A DNA stretch of 64,000 nt from JBHGBM01 sp041946965 (GCA_041946965.1 JBHGBM010000012.1:21413-85412); one strand, 5' to 3'. Positions 43,088-53,466 are shown, numbered from the stretch's first letter. The notes: a model not told the origin generated them from the letters alone. Made by a program: numbers and translations.

Positions 43088-43763
43088 TCGCGTCCATCGG
43101 CAGAGCGCGCAGGTCGCGCAGCAGAAGATCCGGGCGGTGCCCGGCGAGTTCCTCCGGCGTAGAAATGCCTGTGTATACGGCGATGGATTTCACGCGGTTG
43201 GCCTTGGCGGCCTGAATGTCGGCGGGAGCATCGCCCACCAGCGCGATGGGAGAGGCCGGAGTGATCCAACCGCGCTCGCGCGCCTTGCGGATGGCCAGCC
43301 GCGCCAGGCCCGAGCGGTCGCGCGCCATCTCGCCGAACGCGCCGTAGCGGAAGTACTCCTTCAGCCCCGCGCGCTCCAGCTTCTTCCAGCCGATGCGCGT
43401 GAGGTTGCCGGTAACCAGCGCGAGCAGCGCGCCGCGGTGGCGAAGCCGCTCCAGCGCGGCGCGCGCGCCCGGGCAGGTCTTGCGCCGCAGGTCCGGGCAG
43501 GTGCGGACGTACACGCGCTGGGCGCGCGCCACAATCTCCGGCATGGCGCGGCGAATCAGCGAGTTCGGGGCGCCCGCCCGCTGCATCATGATGGTGAGGA
43601 TGTCCGGGTCGAGCATGCCGTGTACCGGCACGCCCTCCGTCGTGCTCTCCAGGCCCGTGACGGCCCGCACCGCCTCCACCAGCGCCTCGCGGTGCTGCGG
43701 TCCGCTGCGGCGCACAAGCGTGCCGTCGATATCGAACAGCACCAGCGGCCGGCCGGCGGTCAC
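43074..43763 (-). CDS. HAD family phosphatase
   Basis: 229 residues from GTG 43761-43763, which overlaps the stop of the peptidase gene. HAD motif I is FDIDGTL (Asp11, Asp13), motif II VTGN, the Lys region is IRKARERG, and motif III/IV is LVGDAPADIQAAKAN. The cap domain is of the phosphoglycolate-phosphatase type, so a small phosphoester (possibly phosphoglycolate) is the likely substrate. No pathway partner is seen next to it. Confidence 0.85.
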   Translation of the reverse strand: MTAGRPLVLFDIDGTLVRRSGPQHREALVEAVRAVTGLESTTEGVPVHGMLDPDILTIMMQRAGAPNSLIRRAMPEIVARAQRVYVRTCPDLRRKTCPGARAALERLRHRGALLALVTGNLTRIGWKKLERAGLKEYFRYGAFGEMARDRSGLARLAIRKARERGWITPASPIALVGDAPADIQAAKANRVKSIAVYTGISTPEELAGHRPDLLLRDLRALPMDAIISR

Positions 43764-46162
43764 TTCGCGACCTGCCGCGCCGACGCCAGATAGACGGCGT
43801 TCAACAGGAACTTGAACGTCCCCCAGGTCTGGCCGCGGAACTGCGGCCGGAAGCCGAACAGCACCACGCGGCCTTCTCCCAGCGGCGCCTCGACCAGCGC
43901 CGCCTTGCCCAGCACCGCCTTCTCGCCGGAGACCCAGCCGCTGGCGAGCAGGTTCTGCTTGGCGAAATTCGCCACCGCCGTGCCGGATTCGAAAATCGTG
44001 CCGCCGCTGGTCATGGCGATGATGTCCTTCGGCATGCCGAACGCGAGCGGTTTGGAGGTGTCCACGGTCATGCGCACCAGCGAGCCCGGACAGTAGAACT
44101 GGCTCGCGCCTTCGCCGCGTCCCGCCATGCGCACCGAAACGGGGAAAAGCTGCACGGGCAGTTCCGTGGCGGAATCGAAGGCGATGAGCGTCCCGCCCGC
44201 ACGCACGAATTTCTCCAACTCGGCGGCGCCCGCCACCCCGATGCCGCCGGTGTATTCCGGCCGCTGCGTGCCCGCGCCGCGCGCCGGCCGCGCGCCGTGC
44301 AGGATGGAGGCGAGCGGCTGCGACGCCAGGATCACCGCATCGAACTTTTCGCGCAGCCCGCCCCTGGCGAAATCCGGGGGGTGAACGATCGTGTAAGGCA
44401 CCTCGAAGCGGTCCAGCACCCACTGCGTCCATCCCTGGTCCGCGTTGCCGCCCCATGCCTCGTACAGAGCGACGCGCGCGGGCCGAAGCTCCCAGGCGGG
44501 TTTGCCGCTGTTGATGGCGCCGTCGGCGGCCCACGTCACGCGCTCGCCGCGCGCCAGCATGCGCGCCATGGCGACGAACGACGTGGTATCGCGGTGGTCC
44601 AGCGCGGGCTCGGTGGTGTAGGGCCCGGACCACGCCTCGAGATCCGCCTTGAAGGGCTCCTCGATGCGGTCCACGCTCACGCCCATCTGCATGCTGAGCG
44701 TCCAGCCCGCGATGTCGTAGGGGCGCTTGGTGGGACCGCTGGAGCCGACGCGCAGCTCGGGATATTTCTGCGGCTCCATCAGGTCCACCAGGTAGGGGCG
44801 GAACGCCTGCGCCGTCAGCATCACCGGAGTGCCCGCGGGATATTCCTTGCCTCCCGCCTGAAACGCCGCCCGCGCGCGGCGCACTTCGACGCCCGACCAC
44901 GCCAGCCGGTCGAGCATCTCGCCCGGCGCCGAGCGGTCCCATTGCGCCGGCGGCAGCACGTACGCGTAAGGTTTGCCCTTCGCGCCCGCCTCGATCGCGG
45001 CCTGCGCCATCTGCCAGCTCTTCAGCAGGAAGTCGGAGCCGCGCTCCGCCGCGAAGGTGAGAATGGCGAGATCCGCCGTGAGCATGTATTCCACCGCATC
45101 GCGCAGCGCCCACTTTCCGCCGAGCCACGGGTGCGGGTAAAACATGGACGGTTCCCGCACGGGCATTCCATTGCCGAACGTGCCGGTGACGGCGGATGCG
45201 GGATAGGTGTGCGGCGTGGCGTAGCCGTAGCCCGCGGTCTCCGTGAGGATGCCGTGCATGTTGTGAAAGGCCGGCGCGGAGCGCAACCCGCCGTTCCACC
45301 AGGCGTCGAAGTTCGTGTAGGAGATCACGCCGGGTTTGTTTTCACGGGCGAAGCGCTCCTTCATGGCGCTGCCGATTAATGTGATGCCCTCCGTCACCGC
45401 CGTGGGGATGTTCGGATTCAGCGGCTCCGAGTAGGGCGGCACGAAAATGCGCGCGGGGAACGGCGCCACCTGGTGCTGGTTGTAGATGATCTGCGGAAAC
45501 CACTCCTGGTACATCATGCGGGTCACGTTGCGCGTCTCCGCCAGGTTGAGCATGAAATAGTCGCGATTGTTGTCGTGGCCGGAGTATTTCTGGTAGAGCT
45601 TCGGCAGCGGCGCCATCTCGTACGGCGTGCCTACGTTCTTCGCGTACCAGTGCGCGATCATGTCCAGCCCGTCCGGGTTGATGCAGGGAATTTGAATCAG
45701 AATTACCTTGCGCCGCACGGCGTCGATCTCGGCGTTGTCTTCGGTGATCATCTTGTACGCCAACAGCGGCGCGTGCTGCGCGGGGGCCACTTCACTCGCA
45801 TGCAGCCCGGAGTCGATCCACACGATCACCCTGCCCTCCGCGGCCAGCGCGCGCGCCTCCTCGGCGCTCGCCCGCCCGAGCGCCAGCCGCTTGCTGATCT
45901 CGCGGAAGCGGTCGAGCCTGCGCAGGTTCCCGGCGTCGGAGATGAAGGCCGCGTACATCGGCTTGCCCTCGGAACTCTTGCCGAACTCCAGCACGCGGAT
46001 GCGCGGGCTGGAGGCCGCCAGCTTGTGAAAATACCCGCTGATCTGTCCGTAGCCGGCCAGTTTGTAGTCGTCGCCCGGAGTGAAGCCGAAATGCTCCTTG
46101 GGCGTGGGCACGGCCGCCTGGCAGAGCGCGGCCGCCCACACGAAAAACCATCGCCTGATCAT
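43760..46162 (-). CDS. Exported M14-type zinc carboxypeptidase-like protein
   Basis: About 800 residues from ATG 46160-46162 (MIRRWFFVWAAALCQAA signal peptide). The M14 domain has the metal motif SGLHASEVA (HxxE) and IPCINPDGLDMI, followed by HDNNRDYFMLNLAETRN and YNQHQVAPFPARIF with the third His region. The long C-terminal half (about 400-800) ends in a glutamine-amidotransferase-like fold (AVLGKAALVEAPLGEGRVVLFGF), an arrangement seen in large Acidobacteria/Bacteroidetes M14 peptidases. It acts outside the cytoplasm, presumably on peptides. A TTG 12 bp upstream would lengthen it. Confidence 0.83.
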   Translation of the reverse strand: MIRRWFFVWAAALCQAAVPTPKEHFGFTPGDDYKLAGYGQISGYFHKLAASSPRIRVLEFGKSSEGKPMYAAFISDAGNLRRLDRFREISKRLALGRASAEEARALAAEGRVIVWIDSGLHASEVAPAQHAPLLAYKMITEDNAEIDAVRRKVILIQIPCINPDGLDMIAHWYAKNVGTPYEMAPLPKLYQKYSGHDNNRDYFMLNLAETRNVTRMMYQEWFPQIIYNQHQVAPFPARIFVPPYSEPLNPNIPTAVTEGITLIGSAMKERFARENKPGVISYTNFDAWWNGGLRSAPAFHNMHGILTETAGYGYATPHTYPASAVTGTFGNGMPVREPSMFYPHPWLGGKWALRDAVEYMLTADLAILTFAAERGSDFLLKSWQMAQAAIEAGAKGKPYAYVLPPAQWDRSAPGEMLDRLAWSGVEVRRARAAFQAGGKEYPAGTPVMLTAQAFRPYLVDLMEPQKYPELRVGSSGPTKRPYDIAGWTLSMQMGVSVDRIEEPFKADLEAWSGPYTTEPALDHRDTTSFVAMARMLARGERVTWAADGAINSGKPAWELRPARVALYEAWGGNADQGWTQWVLDRFEVPYTIVHPPDFARGGLREKFDAVILASQPLASILHGARPARGAGTQRPEYTGGIGVAGAAELEKFVRAGGTLIAFDSATELPVQLFPVSVRMAGRGEGASQFYCPGSLVRMTVDTSKPLAFGMPKDIIAMTSGGTIFESGTAVANFAKQNLLASGWVSGEKAVLGKAALVEAPLGEGRVVLFGFRPQFRGQTWGTFKFLLNAVYLASARQVAK

Positions 46163-46194
46163 AGGAATTCTCAATGATACCAGCCCGCCTCTTT

Positions 46195-46209
46195 TAAAAT
46201 AGAAGCGTG
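46195..46209 (+). promoter_or_regulatory. Candidate leaderless -10 element of the aguB-like gene
   Basis: TAAAAT (46195-46200) ends 6 nt before GTG 46207. No good SD is present in the 44-bp gap to the divergent peptidase gene. Confidence 0.45.
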
Positions 46210-47091
46210 CACGACTCGAAGTTCCGCATCGGTCTGGTCCAGATGGCTTGTTCCAACGACCCCGGCGAGAACATGGCGAAAGCGATATGGCGCGTGAGGG
46301 AAGCGGCGGGTCGAGGGGCGCAGATCGTGTGCTTGCAGGAGTTGTTCCGCTCGCAGTACTTCTGCCGCGAGGAGGACGCCGCGCTGTTCGATCTCGCCGA
46401 GCCGGTGCCCGGCCCTACCACCGAAACGCTGGGCGCGCTGGCGGCGGAACTGCGCATCGTGATTGTCGCCTCGATGTTCGAGCGGCGCGCCGCCGGCGTG
46501 TACCACAACACCGCCGCGGTGATCGGGACCGGCGGCGCGGTCGCGGGCCTGTACCGCAAGATGCACATCCCGGACGACCCTCTCTACTACGAGAAGTTCT
46601 ATTTCACTCCGGGTGACCTGGGTTTCCGCGCTTTCGATACGCAGTACGCACGCGTGGCGCCGCTGGTGTGCTGGGATCAGTGGTATCCCGAGGCCGCGCG
46701 CCTGGCATCGCTAGGCGGCGCCCAGGTGCTCTTTTACCCCACGGCAATCGGATGGCACCCCTCCGAAAAGGCCGAGCACGGCGCGGCGCAGTACGATGCC
46801 TGGCGCACCATACAGCGGGCGCACGCCATCGCCAACGGCGTGTACGTGGCCGCGGTGAATCGCGTGGGTTTCGAAGGGCCGCCGGACCGCGGCCTGGAAT
46901 TCTGGGGCGGATCGTTTGTGTGCGACCCCTTCGGGCAGGTGATCGCCCAGGCGGCGCACGACCGCGAAGAGATCCTGATCGCGGAATGCGACCCGCGACG
47001 GATAGAGGAAGTCCGCCGCAACTGGCCGTTCCTGCGCGACCGCCGCATCGACGCGTATGCGCCCATCTGCTCGCGCGTGCTGGACCGGTAG
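46207..47091 (+). CDS. aguB: Carbon-nitrogen hydrolase, N-carbamoylputrescine amidase-like
   Basis: 294 residues. The nitrilase triad is intact: Glu45 (LQELFRSQ), Lys118 (YRKMHIPDD), Cys155 (PLVCWDQWYPE). The segments FRSQYFC, MHIPDDPLYYEKFYFTPGD and WGGSFVCDPFGQV closely follow N-carbamoylputrescine amidases of polyamine synthesis. The partner agmatine deiminase (aguA) is not in the window, so the assignment rests on sequence pattern. The start is GTG 46207, where the mature-like FRIGLVQMA begins five codons in. Confidence 0.8.
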   Translation: MHDSKFRIGLVQMACSNDPGENMAKAIWRVREAAGRGAQIVCLQELFRSQYFCREEDAALFDLAEPVPGPTTETLGALAAELRIVIVASMFERRAAGVYHNTAAVIGTGGAVAGLYRKMHIPDDPLYYEKFYFTPGDLGFRAFDTQYARVAPLVCWDQWYPEAARLASLGGAQVLFYPTAIGWHPSEKAEHGAAQYDAWRTIQRAHAIANGVYVAAVNRVGFEGPPDRGLEFWGGSFVCDPFGQVIAQAAHDREEILIAECDPRRIEEVRRNWPFLRDRRIDAYAPICSRVLDR

Positions 47092-47116
47092 GTCCGCGTG
47101 ACATAATGAAAGGTTA

Positions 47117-48271
47117 GTGGCCCATCTCTGTTATCTGGACGCCTTTTCCGGAATCAGCGGCGATATGACGGTGGGGGCGCTGGTGGATGCCGGCGCCGAC
47201 GCGGCCGCCATTGTCGAGACCGTCGCGTCTCTCAATGCCGGCGCTTCCGTATCCTTTGAGCGCGCCGGGCGCGGCGGAATCGCGGCCACCAAGTTCCGCG
47301 TAGTCTGCGCCGAGACCTCGCGTCACAGGCATCTGCATCACATTCTGGACATGCTCGAGCGCGCGCCGCTGCCGGGGCGCGCACGGCGCAATGCGGAGGC
47401 CATCTTTGAGCGGCTTGGCGAAGCGGAAGCGAAAGTGCATGGCGTCGATGTTGGCAAGGTTCACTTTCACGAGGTCGGCGCGGCCGATTCCATCGCCGAT
47501 ATCGTGGGCGCGTGCCTGGCCTTCGATCTGCTCGGCGTCGAGGAAATCGTCTGCTCCCCGGTGAACGTCGGCTCGGGGACGGTGGAAACGGAACACGGCA
47601 TGCTGCCCGTGCCGGCGCCCGCGACGGCCGCGCTGCTCGAAGGCAAGCCCGTCTATTCGCGCGGCCCGGCCATGGAGTTGACCACCCCGACCGGCGCCGC
47701 GATCGCCGCCACTCTGGCCTCGCGCTTCGGCGCGCTGCCCCCGATGAAGATCGCCCAGATCGGGTACGGCGCGGGCGACCGCGAATTCGCCGAACAGGCC
47801 AACGTGCTGCGCGTCATGTTGGGCGAGCCCAGCGGCGCCGCCGAAGCCAACACCGTCTCGGTGATCGAGGCCAACATCGACGACCTCAGCCCCGAGGTGG
47901 TGGCCTACGCCATGGAACGCGTGCTTGAGGCCGGCGCGCTGGACGCGTCCCTGCAACCGCTGCAAATGAAGAAAGGCCGGCCCGGAGTGCTGCTGCGGGT
48001 GGTCGCGCGCCCCGAGACCCGCGAAGACCTCGCGCGCCTGATCTTCGCCGAAACCTCCACCTTCGGGCTGCGCATGTATGAGGCCGAGCGCCGCGTGCAG
48101 TCCCGTTCGTGGGTGGAAGTCCACACGCCGCACGGCCCCGTACGGATCAAAGTCTCCGGCGAAGGCTGGTACGCGCCGGAATACGAAGACTGCCGCAAGG
48201 CCGCGCGGCAAAGCGGCGCGCCGCTCAAGCAGATCGCGGCCGAAGCCATTCACGCTTACCTGAACCGATGA
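47117..48271 (+). CDS. larC: Nickel-pincer cofactor biosynthesis protein
   Basis: 384 residues, a single uninterrupted LarC (in some lactobacilli it is split by a frameshift). LarC inserts nickel into the dithiolated pyridinium cofactor of lactate racemase-type enzymes using CTP. It shows DAFSGISGDM at the N-terminus, HFHEVGAADSIADI, SPVNVGSGTVETEHG, ELTTPTGAAI and EANIDDLSPEVVAY. larA, larB and larE are not visible here. The start is GTG 47117; CATAAT lies 9 nt upstream and AAAGG just before. Its TGA overlaps metG (ATGA). Confidence 0.88.
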   Translation: MAHLCYLDAFSGISGDMTVGALVDAGADAAAIVETVASLNAGASVSFERAGRGGIAATKFRVVCAETSRHRHLHHILDMLERAPLPGRARRNAEAIFERLGEAEAKVHGVDVGKVHFHEVGAADSIADIVGACLAFDLLGVEEIVCSPVNVGSGTVETEHGMLPVPAPATAALLEGKPVYSRGPAMELTTPTGAAIAATLASRFGALPPMKIAQIGYGAGDREFAEQANVLRVMLGEPSGAAEANTVSVIEANIDDLSPEVVAYAMERVLEAGALDASLQPLQMKKGRPGVLLRVVARPETREDLARLIFAETSTFGLRMYEAERRVQSRSWVEVHTPHGPVRIKVSGEGWYAPEYEDCRKAARQSGAPLKQIAAEAIHAYLNR

Positions 48272-50181
48272 AATACTATCTCACCACACCGCTCTACTAC
48301 GTCAACGCCGCCCCGCACATCGGGCACACGTACACCACCATCGCCGCCGACGTGATCCGCCGCTTCAAGCAGATGCAGGGCTATGACGCCGTCATGTTCA
48401 CCGGCACCGATGAGCACGGCCAGAAGGTGCAACGCGCCGCCAGCCAGGCCGGCGTGAACCCGGAAGAGTACACCACCCGCATCGCCGCCGAGTTTTACCG
48501 CCAGTGGAAAGAGTTCGGCATCAAGGTGGACCGGCAGATGCGCACCACCGACCCGCGCCACCACAAGACCGTCCAGTGGCTGTTCGAACGGTGCTACCGG
48601 AACGGGTACATCTACAAAGGCTCTTACACCGGGCAGTACTGCACTTACGACGAGCTCTACGTGAGCGACGCCAAGCCCGGCGATCCGTGCCCGGATTGCG
48701 GGCGGCCCACCGAGACCGTGAGCGAGGAGAACTTCTTCTTCAAGCTCTCCGCGTTCCAGGACAAGCTGCTGGCGCTCTATGAGAGCGACCCGGAGTGGAT
48801 CGAGCCCGAGTCGCGCCGCAACGAGGTGATCTCGTTCGTCAAGCAGGGCTTGAGCGATCTCTCCATCACCCGCACGACCATCAAGTGGGGCATTCCGGTG
48901 CCGGAGCAGGGGCGCCACGTGTTCTATGTGTGGTTCGACGCGCTGATCGGCTACCTGAGCGCGGTGCGCGACGAGAATCTGTGGCCCGCGGACCTGCACC
49001 TGATCGGCAAGGAGATCGTCCGCTTCCACGCCGTGTACTGGCCGGCGTTCCTGATGGCCGCGGACCTGCCGCTGCCGCGGAAGATCTTCGCCCACGGCTG
49101 GCTGCTGTTCGAAGAAAGCAAGATGAGCAAGTCGCGCGGGAACATCGTCCGCGCCACCCCGATCCGCGAAGTGATGGGCGCCGACGCCCTCCGCTATTTC
49201 CTGCTGCGCGAGATCGTCTTCGGGCAGGACGGCAGCTTCAGCTACGACGCGCTCATCAACCGCTACAACGCGGAGCTCGCCAACGGGCTCGGCAACCTCA
49301 GCAGCCGCACTCTGACCATGATCGCGCAGTATCGCGGCGGCGCCATCCCGGCGGGAGGTCCCTCGCAGATCTCCGCCATGGCCACCGAAACCATCGAAGC
49401 CGCCGTTTCGGCTTTCGACCGCTTCGAGTTTTCGCGCGGGCTCGAAGCCGTGTGGGCGCTGCTTTCCGCGGTGGACAAGTACATCGTGGAGCAGGCTCCC
49501 TGGAAGCTCTGGCGGCAGCCGGACAGCGCCGCCCAGCTCGATACCGCGCTCTACACCGCGGCCGAGGCGCTGCGTATCGCCACCGCTCTGCTGGCGCCCG
49601 TGCTGCCCGATTCCACGGCGAAAATCTGGGCGCAGCTCGGCATGACGGAGCCGCTCGAAGACGTGCGCTACGGCACGCTGGCGTGGGGCCAGTTGCAGGC
49701 CGGGCAGAAGATCGGCGAAGTCGTCCCGGTGTTCCCGCGGGTGGAGGCCAAGCCGGCCGTCGAGAAGATGCGCGCGCTTGAAGCCCGCGTCACCGAGGAA
49801 CAGGCCGCACTGCTCGGCAAGGCGCCGGCGCCCGCGCCCGCCGCGGCGGGAGAGAAAATCCCCATCGAGGATTTCGCCAAGGTGGATATGCGGGTGGGCC
49901 GGGTGATGCTCGCCGAGCCGGTGAAAGGCGCCGCCAAGTTGCTCCACCTGAAGGTGGACATCGGCGAGCCGGAGCCGCGCGAGCTGGTGGCGGGCATCGC
50001 CGAAGCTTACCAGCCGGAGCAGTTGGTGGGCCGCAAGGTGGTCATCGTGGCCAACCTGCAACCTCGCAAGCTGCGCGGCATCGAATCAAACGGCATGATC
50101 GTCGCCGCCTCGGTGGAAGGCGGCAAGCCCGTGCTGGCGGGGTTCCTGGAAGACGTGCCGGTCGGGGCGCGCCTCAAGTGA
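48268..50181 (+). CDS. metG: Methionyl-tRNA synthetase
   Basis: 637 residues; ATG 48268 overlaps the larC stop. Class I synthetase with the HIGH motif PHIGHTYTTI, a zinc knuckle in the insert domain (CTYDELY...CPDCGRPT), the KMSKS loop ESKMSKSRGN, an anticodon-binding helical domain, and a C-terminal OB-fold tRNA-binding (Trbp111-like) domain beginning IEDFAKVDMRVGRV, which also makes the dimer. It charges initiator and elongator tRNA-Met. Its stop overlaps the tatD GTG, so larC-metG-tatD form one coupled unit. Confidence 0.96.
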   Translation: MKYYLTTPLYYVNAAPHIGHTYTTIAADVIRRFKQMQGYDAVMFTGTDEHGQKVQRAASQAGVNPEEYTTRIAAEFYRQWKEFGIKVDRQMRTTDPRHHKTVQWLFERCYRNGYIYKGSYTGQYCTYDELYVSDAKPGDPCPDCGRPTETVSEENFFFKLSAFQDKLLALYESDPEWIEPESRRNEVISFVKQGLSDLSITRTTIKWGIPVPEQGRHVFYVWFDALIGYLSAVRDENLWPADLHLIGKEIVRFHAVYWPAFLMAADLPLPRKIFAHGWLLFEESKMSKSRGNIVRATPIREVMGADALRYFLLREIVFGQDGSFSYDALINRYNAELANGLGNLSSRTLTMIAQYRGGAIPAGGPSQISAMATETIEAAVSAFDRFEFSRGLEAVWALLSAVDKYIVEQAPWKLWRQPDSAAQLDTALYTAAEALRIATALLAPVLPDSTAKIWAQLGMTEPLEDVRYGTLAWGQLQAGQKIGEVVPVFPRVEAKPAVEKMRALEARVTEEQAALLGKAPAPAPAAAGEKIPIEDFAKVDMRVGRVMLAEPVKGAAKLLHLKVDIGEPEPRELVAGIAEAYQPEQLVGRKVVIVANLQPRKLRGIESNGMIVAASVEGGKPVLAGFLEDVPVGARLK

Positions 50182-50963
50182 ACCTGGTCGATTCCCACTG
50201 CCATCTGGACGACAAACAGTTCGACGCCGGCCGCGAGGCCGTCATCGAGCGCGCCCGCGCGGCCGGCGTCGGGCGCATGCTGGCCATCGGCGCCGGCGAC
50301 GGGCCGCCGGACCTGGAATCCGCCCTCCGGCTGGCCGAAGCCATGCCGTTCGTCTACGCGACGGTGGGTGTCCACCCTCATGACGCTTCCAAAGCCGATG
50401 CGGCGTCGTTCGCGCGCCTCTCAGCGCTGATCGAACATCCCAAGGTGGTGGCGTTGGGCGAAATCGGGCTCGACTACCACTACAACTTCTCGCCGCCCGA
50501 GGTGCAGCGCGAGGTCTTCCGCCGCCAGCTCGCCATCGCACGGGAAGCGGGCAAGCCGGTCATCGTTCACACCCGGGAAGCCTGGGCGGATACGCTGGCC
50601 CTGCTGCGCGAGTCGGACGTTCGCCGCGGTGTGTTTCACTGTTTCAGCGGCGGGCCGGTGCAGGCGCGCGAGGCGCTGGAGATGGGTTTCCACCTCGCAT
50701 TCGGCGGCGTGTTGACGTTCCCCAAGGCTGAGGGCATCCGGAACGCGGCGCGGGAAACCCCGGAAGACCGGTTGCTGGTGGAAACCGACGCGCCCTATCT
50801 CGCGCCCGTGCCGCACCGCGGCAAGCGGAACGAGCCGGCGTTCCTGGTTTATACGGTGCGGCGGCTGGCGGAATTGCGCGGCGTAGAGCCGGAGCATATC
50901 GCGGAGATCACCACCCGGAATTTCGAGCGGCTCTGTTTGCCCTCGACCGTTCACGGCGGGTAA
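50178..50963 (+). CDS. tatD: TatD family metal-dependent hydrolase
   Basis: 261 residues. The metal-site motifs are DSHCHLDD (His7, His9), VGVHPHD, ALGEIGLDYHYN, VIVHTREAW, GVFHCFSGG and LLVETDAPYLAP. These define the TatD DNase/hydrolase family, implicated in 3'-5' exonuclease and D-aminoacyl-tRNA-type repair. GTG 50178 overlaps the metG TGA, a frequent metG-tatD arrangement in bacteria. Confidence 0.9.
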   Translation: MNLVDSHCHLDDKQFDAGREAVIERARAAGVGRMLAIGAGDGPPDLESALRLAEAMPFVYATVGVHPHDASKADAASFARLSALIEHPKVVALGEIGLDYHYNFSPPEVQREVFRRQLAIAREAGKPVIVHTREAWADTLALLRESDVRRGVFHCFSGGPVQAREALEMGFHLAFGGVLTFPKAEGIRNAARETPEDRLLVETDAPYLAPVPHRGKRNEPAFLVYTVRRLAELRGVEPEHIAEITTRNFERLCLPSTVHGG

Positions 50964-50976
50964 ACTGAAAACTTCG

Positions 50977-51978
<1,002 letters not shown>

Positions 51979-51985
51979 GGGACCC

Positions 51986-52014
51986 TTGACAGCGCCCGCC
52001 GGCGAGCGTAGGCT
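51986..52014 (+). promoter_or_regulatory. Promoter of the 39-residue membrane protein
   Basis: A perfect TTGACA (51986-51991), 17-nt spacer, TAGGCT (52009-52014, a TANNNT form). The start site would be near 52021, leaving a 20-nt leader with GGAGG 7 nt before ATG 52041. Confidence 0.55.
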
Positions 52015-52040
52015 GAGTCAGAAGCCACGGAGGTTTGCCC

Positions 52041-52160
52041 ATGCCGAAGTCCGAATCGGAGGAACGCAGGGTCGTGGTTCTGGAGTTCGTCGCGGCTTCC
52101 GCCATCTTCACGATCTTCGCCATCGTGCTGTACATGGTGTTCAGCTACAAGCCCTCGTAG
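52041..52160 (+). CDS. 39-residue single-pass membrane protein
   Basis: ATG 52041 to TAG 52158-52160. The N-terminal 10 residues are charged (MPKSESEERR), followed by a hydrophobic segment of about 23 residues (VLEFVAASAIFTIFAIVLYM) and a short tail FSYKPS. It has a clear GGAGG ribosome site at a good distance and its own promoter. Its last 20 bp overlap the convergent end of the nucleotidyltransferase gene. I do not recognise a family; the size, charge layout and single helix resemble small regulatory or assembly subunits of membrane complexes. Confidence 0.6.
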   Translation: MPKSESEERRVVVLEFVAASAIFTIFAIVLYMVFSYKPS

Positions 52161-53466
52161 GATCGCCGAACCGGCGGCGCACGAATTCCAACGCTTCCTC
52201 GCGGTTCCCGACCGCCCCTTCCAGTTGTGCGTCTTCGACCGAGGCCAGGATGCCGGCGAAAAGCGGACCGGGCGCATAGCCTGCCGCGATTAAGTCCCGG
52301 CCCGTCACCAGCGGCGCCGGCTTGATCTGCTCCGCCGGGAACTCCGCCAGCTTGCGGCGCACGAAATCGTACGTTTCCAAGCACCCGTTGCTCGCCCGGC
52401 AGTCGAGCCGGTGCAGCTCGAGGTGCTCATCGAAACGCGGCAGGCGCAGGAAGCGCTTGAGCGTGCTCGCCCGCATGGCCGCGGCGTCCTTGAACCGCAT
52501 GTGGTTCGCCACCAGCGCGACGATCTGCTCGTACTCGTCCTTTGAGAACCGGAGCCGGGTGAGGATGCGCCGGGCGATCGCCACGCCCGCTTCCACGTGC
52601 CCGTCGAAGCGTATGCGCCCGGCCACGCGGAAAGCCGGCGGCTTCCCCACATCGTGCAGCAGAGCCCCCCACGCCAGGGTAACGGCCGGCTGCTCCAAGC
52701 CCTTCAGCAGCATGAGGGTGTGGGTCCACACGTCGCCCTCGGGGTGAAACTCGGGCGGCTGCGCGACGCCTTTCATCGCGGCCACTTCCGGCAGGATCTC
52801 CGTAAGCAGCCCGGTCTCGTCCAGCAGCTCGAAACCGCGACGCGCGCCGCCTTCGGTAAGGATGCGGTTCAGCTCGTCGCGCACGCGCTCGGCGGCCACC
52901 GTGTGGATCTCGGCCCGCGCTTGCCGTATGGCCTGGAGCGTTCCCGGCTCGATCTCGAAACCCAGACGCGCGGCGAATCGTACGGCGCGCAGCAGCCGCA
53001 GGTGATCTTCGCGGAACCGCGCCTCCGGATCGCCGATCGCACGGATGATGCCGCGCGCCAGGTCTTCCCTCCCCCCGGCGAAGTCCAGCACCGCGCCGGA
53101 GAACGGGTCCATGAACAGCGCGTTGACCGTGAAATCGCGCCGGCGGGCGTCCTGGGCGGGATCAGCCTCGAAACGCACGCTGTCCGGCCGGCGGCCGTCG
53201 GTGTAAGCGAAGTCGCTGCGGAAGGTGGCCACCTCCACCTGGGCGCCATCCTGCCGCACCAGGACCACGCCGAAGTGAGCGCCCACGCGGTCCGCCTTGG
53301 GAAACAGTTCCAGGATCTCGTCGGGGCGGGCGCCGGTGGCCACGTCGAAATCCTGGGCATCGCGTCCCAGCAGCAGGTCGCGGACGCACCCGCCGACCAG
53401 CCACGCCTGGTGGCCGCGGGCGCGCAGCGCGGCGACAATCCGGGCGGCAAGTTCGCTGGGCGGCAT
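52141..53466 (-). CDS. CCA-adding enzyme / poly(A) polymerase family with HD domain
   Basis: About 441 residues from ATG 53464-53466 (MPPSELAARIVAAL); ATG 53511 would add 15. Class II nucleotidyltransferase: GGCVRDLLLG, DFDVATGA (two catalytic Asp), RRRDFTVNALFMDP and FREDHLRLLRAVRFAARLGF, then the head/neck helices and an HD phosphohydrolase domain (GALLHDVGKPP). It matures or repairs tRNA 3' ends, or tails RNA; sequence alone does not separate CCA-addition from poly(A) polymerase. It is convergent with the 39-residue gene and divergent from the permease. Confidence 0.9.
   Translation of the reverse strand: MPPSELAARIVAALRARGHQAWLVGGCVRDLLLGRDAQDFDVATGARPDEILELFPKADRVGAHFGVVLVRQDGAQVEVATFRSDFAYTDGRRPDSVRFEADPAQDARRRDFTVNALFMDPFSGAVLDFAGGREDLARGIIRAIGDPEARFREDHLRLLRAVRFAARLGFEIEPGTLQAIRQARAEIHTVAAERVRDELNRILTEGGARRGFELLDETGLLTEILPEVAAMKGVAQPPEFHPEGDVWTHTLMLLKGLEQPAVTLAWGALLHDVGKPPAFRVAGRIRFDGHVEAGVAIARRILTRLRFSKDEYEQIVALVANHMRFKDAAAMRASTLKRFLRLPRFDEHLELHRLDCRASNGCLETYDFVRRKLAEFPAEQIKPAPLVTGRDLIAAGYAPGPLFAGILASVEDAQLEGAVGNREEALEFVRRRFGDPTRACS

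Noticed and set aside
43764..45299. Long minus-strand frame preceding the HAD gene
   Set aside because: It is a shifted-frame reading of the M14 peptidase; only the part after 43763 has HAD motifs.
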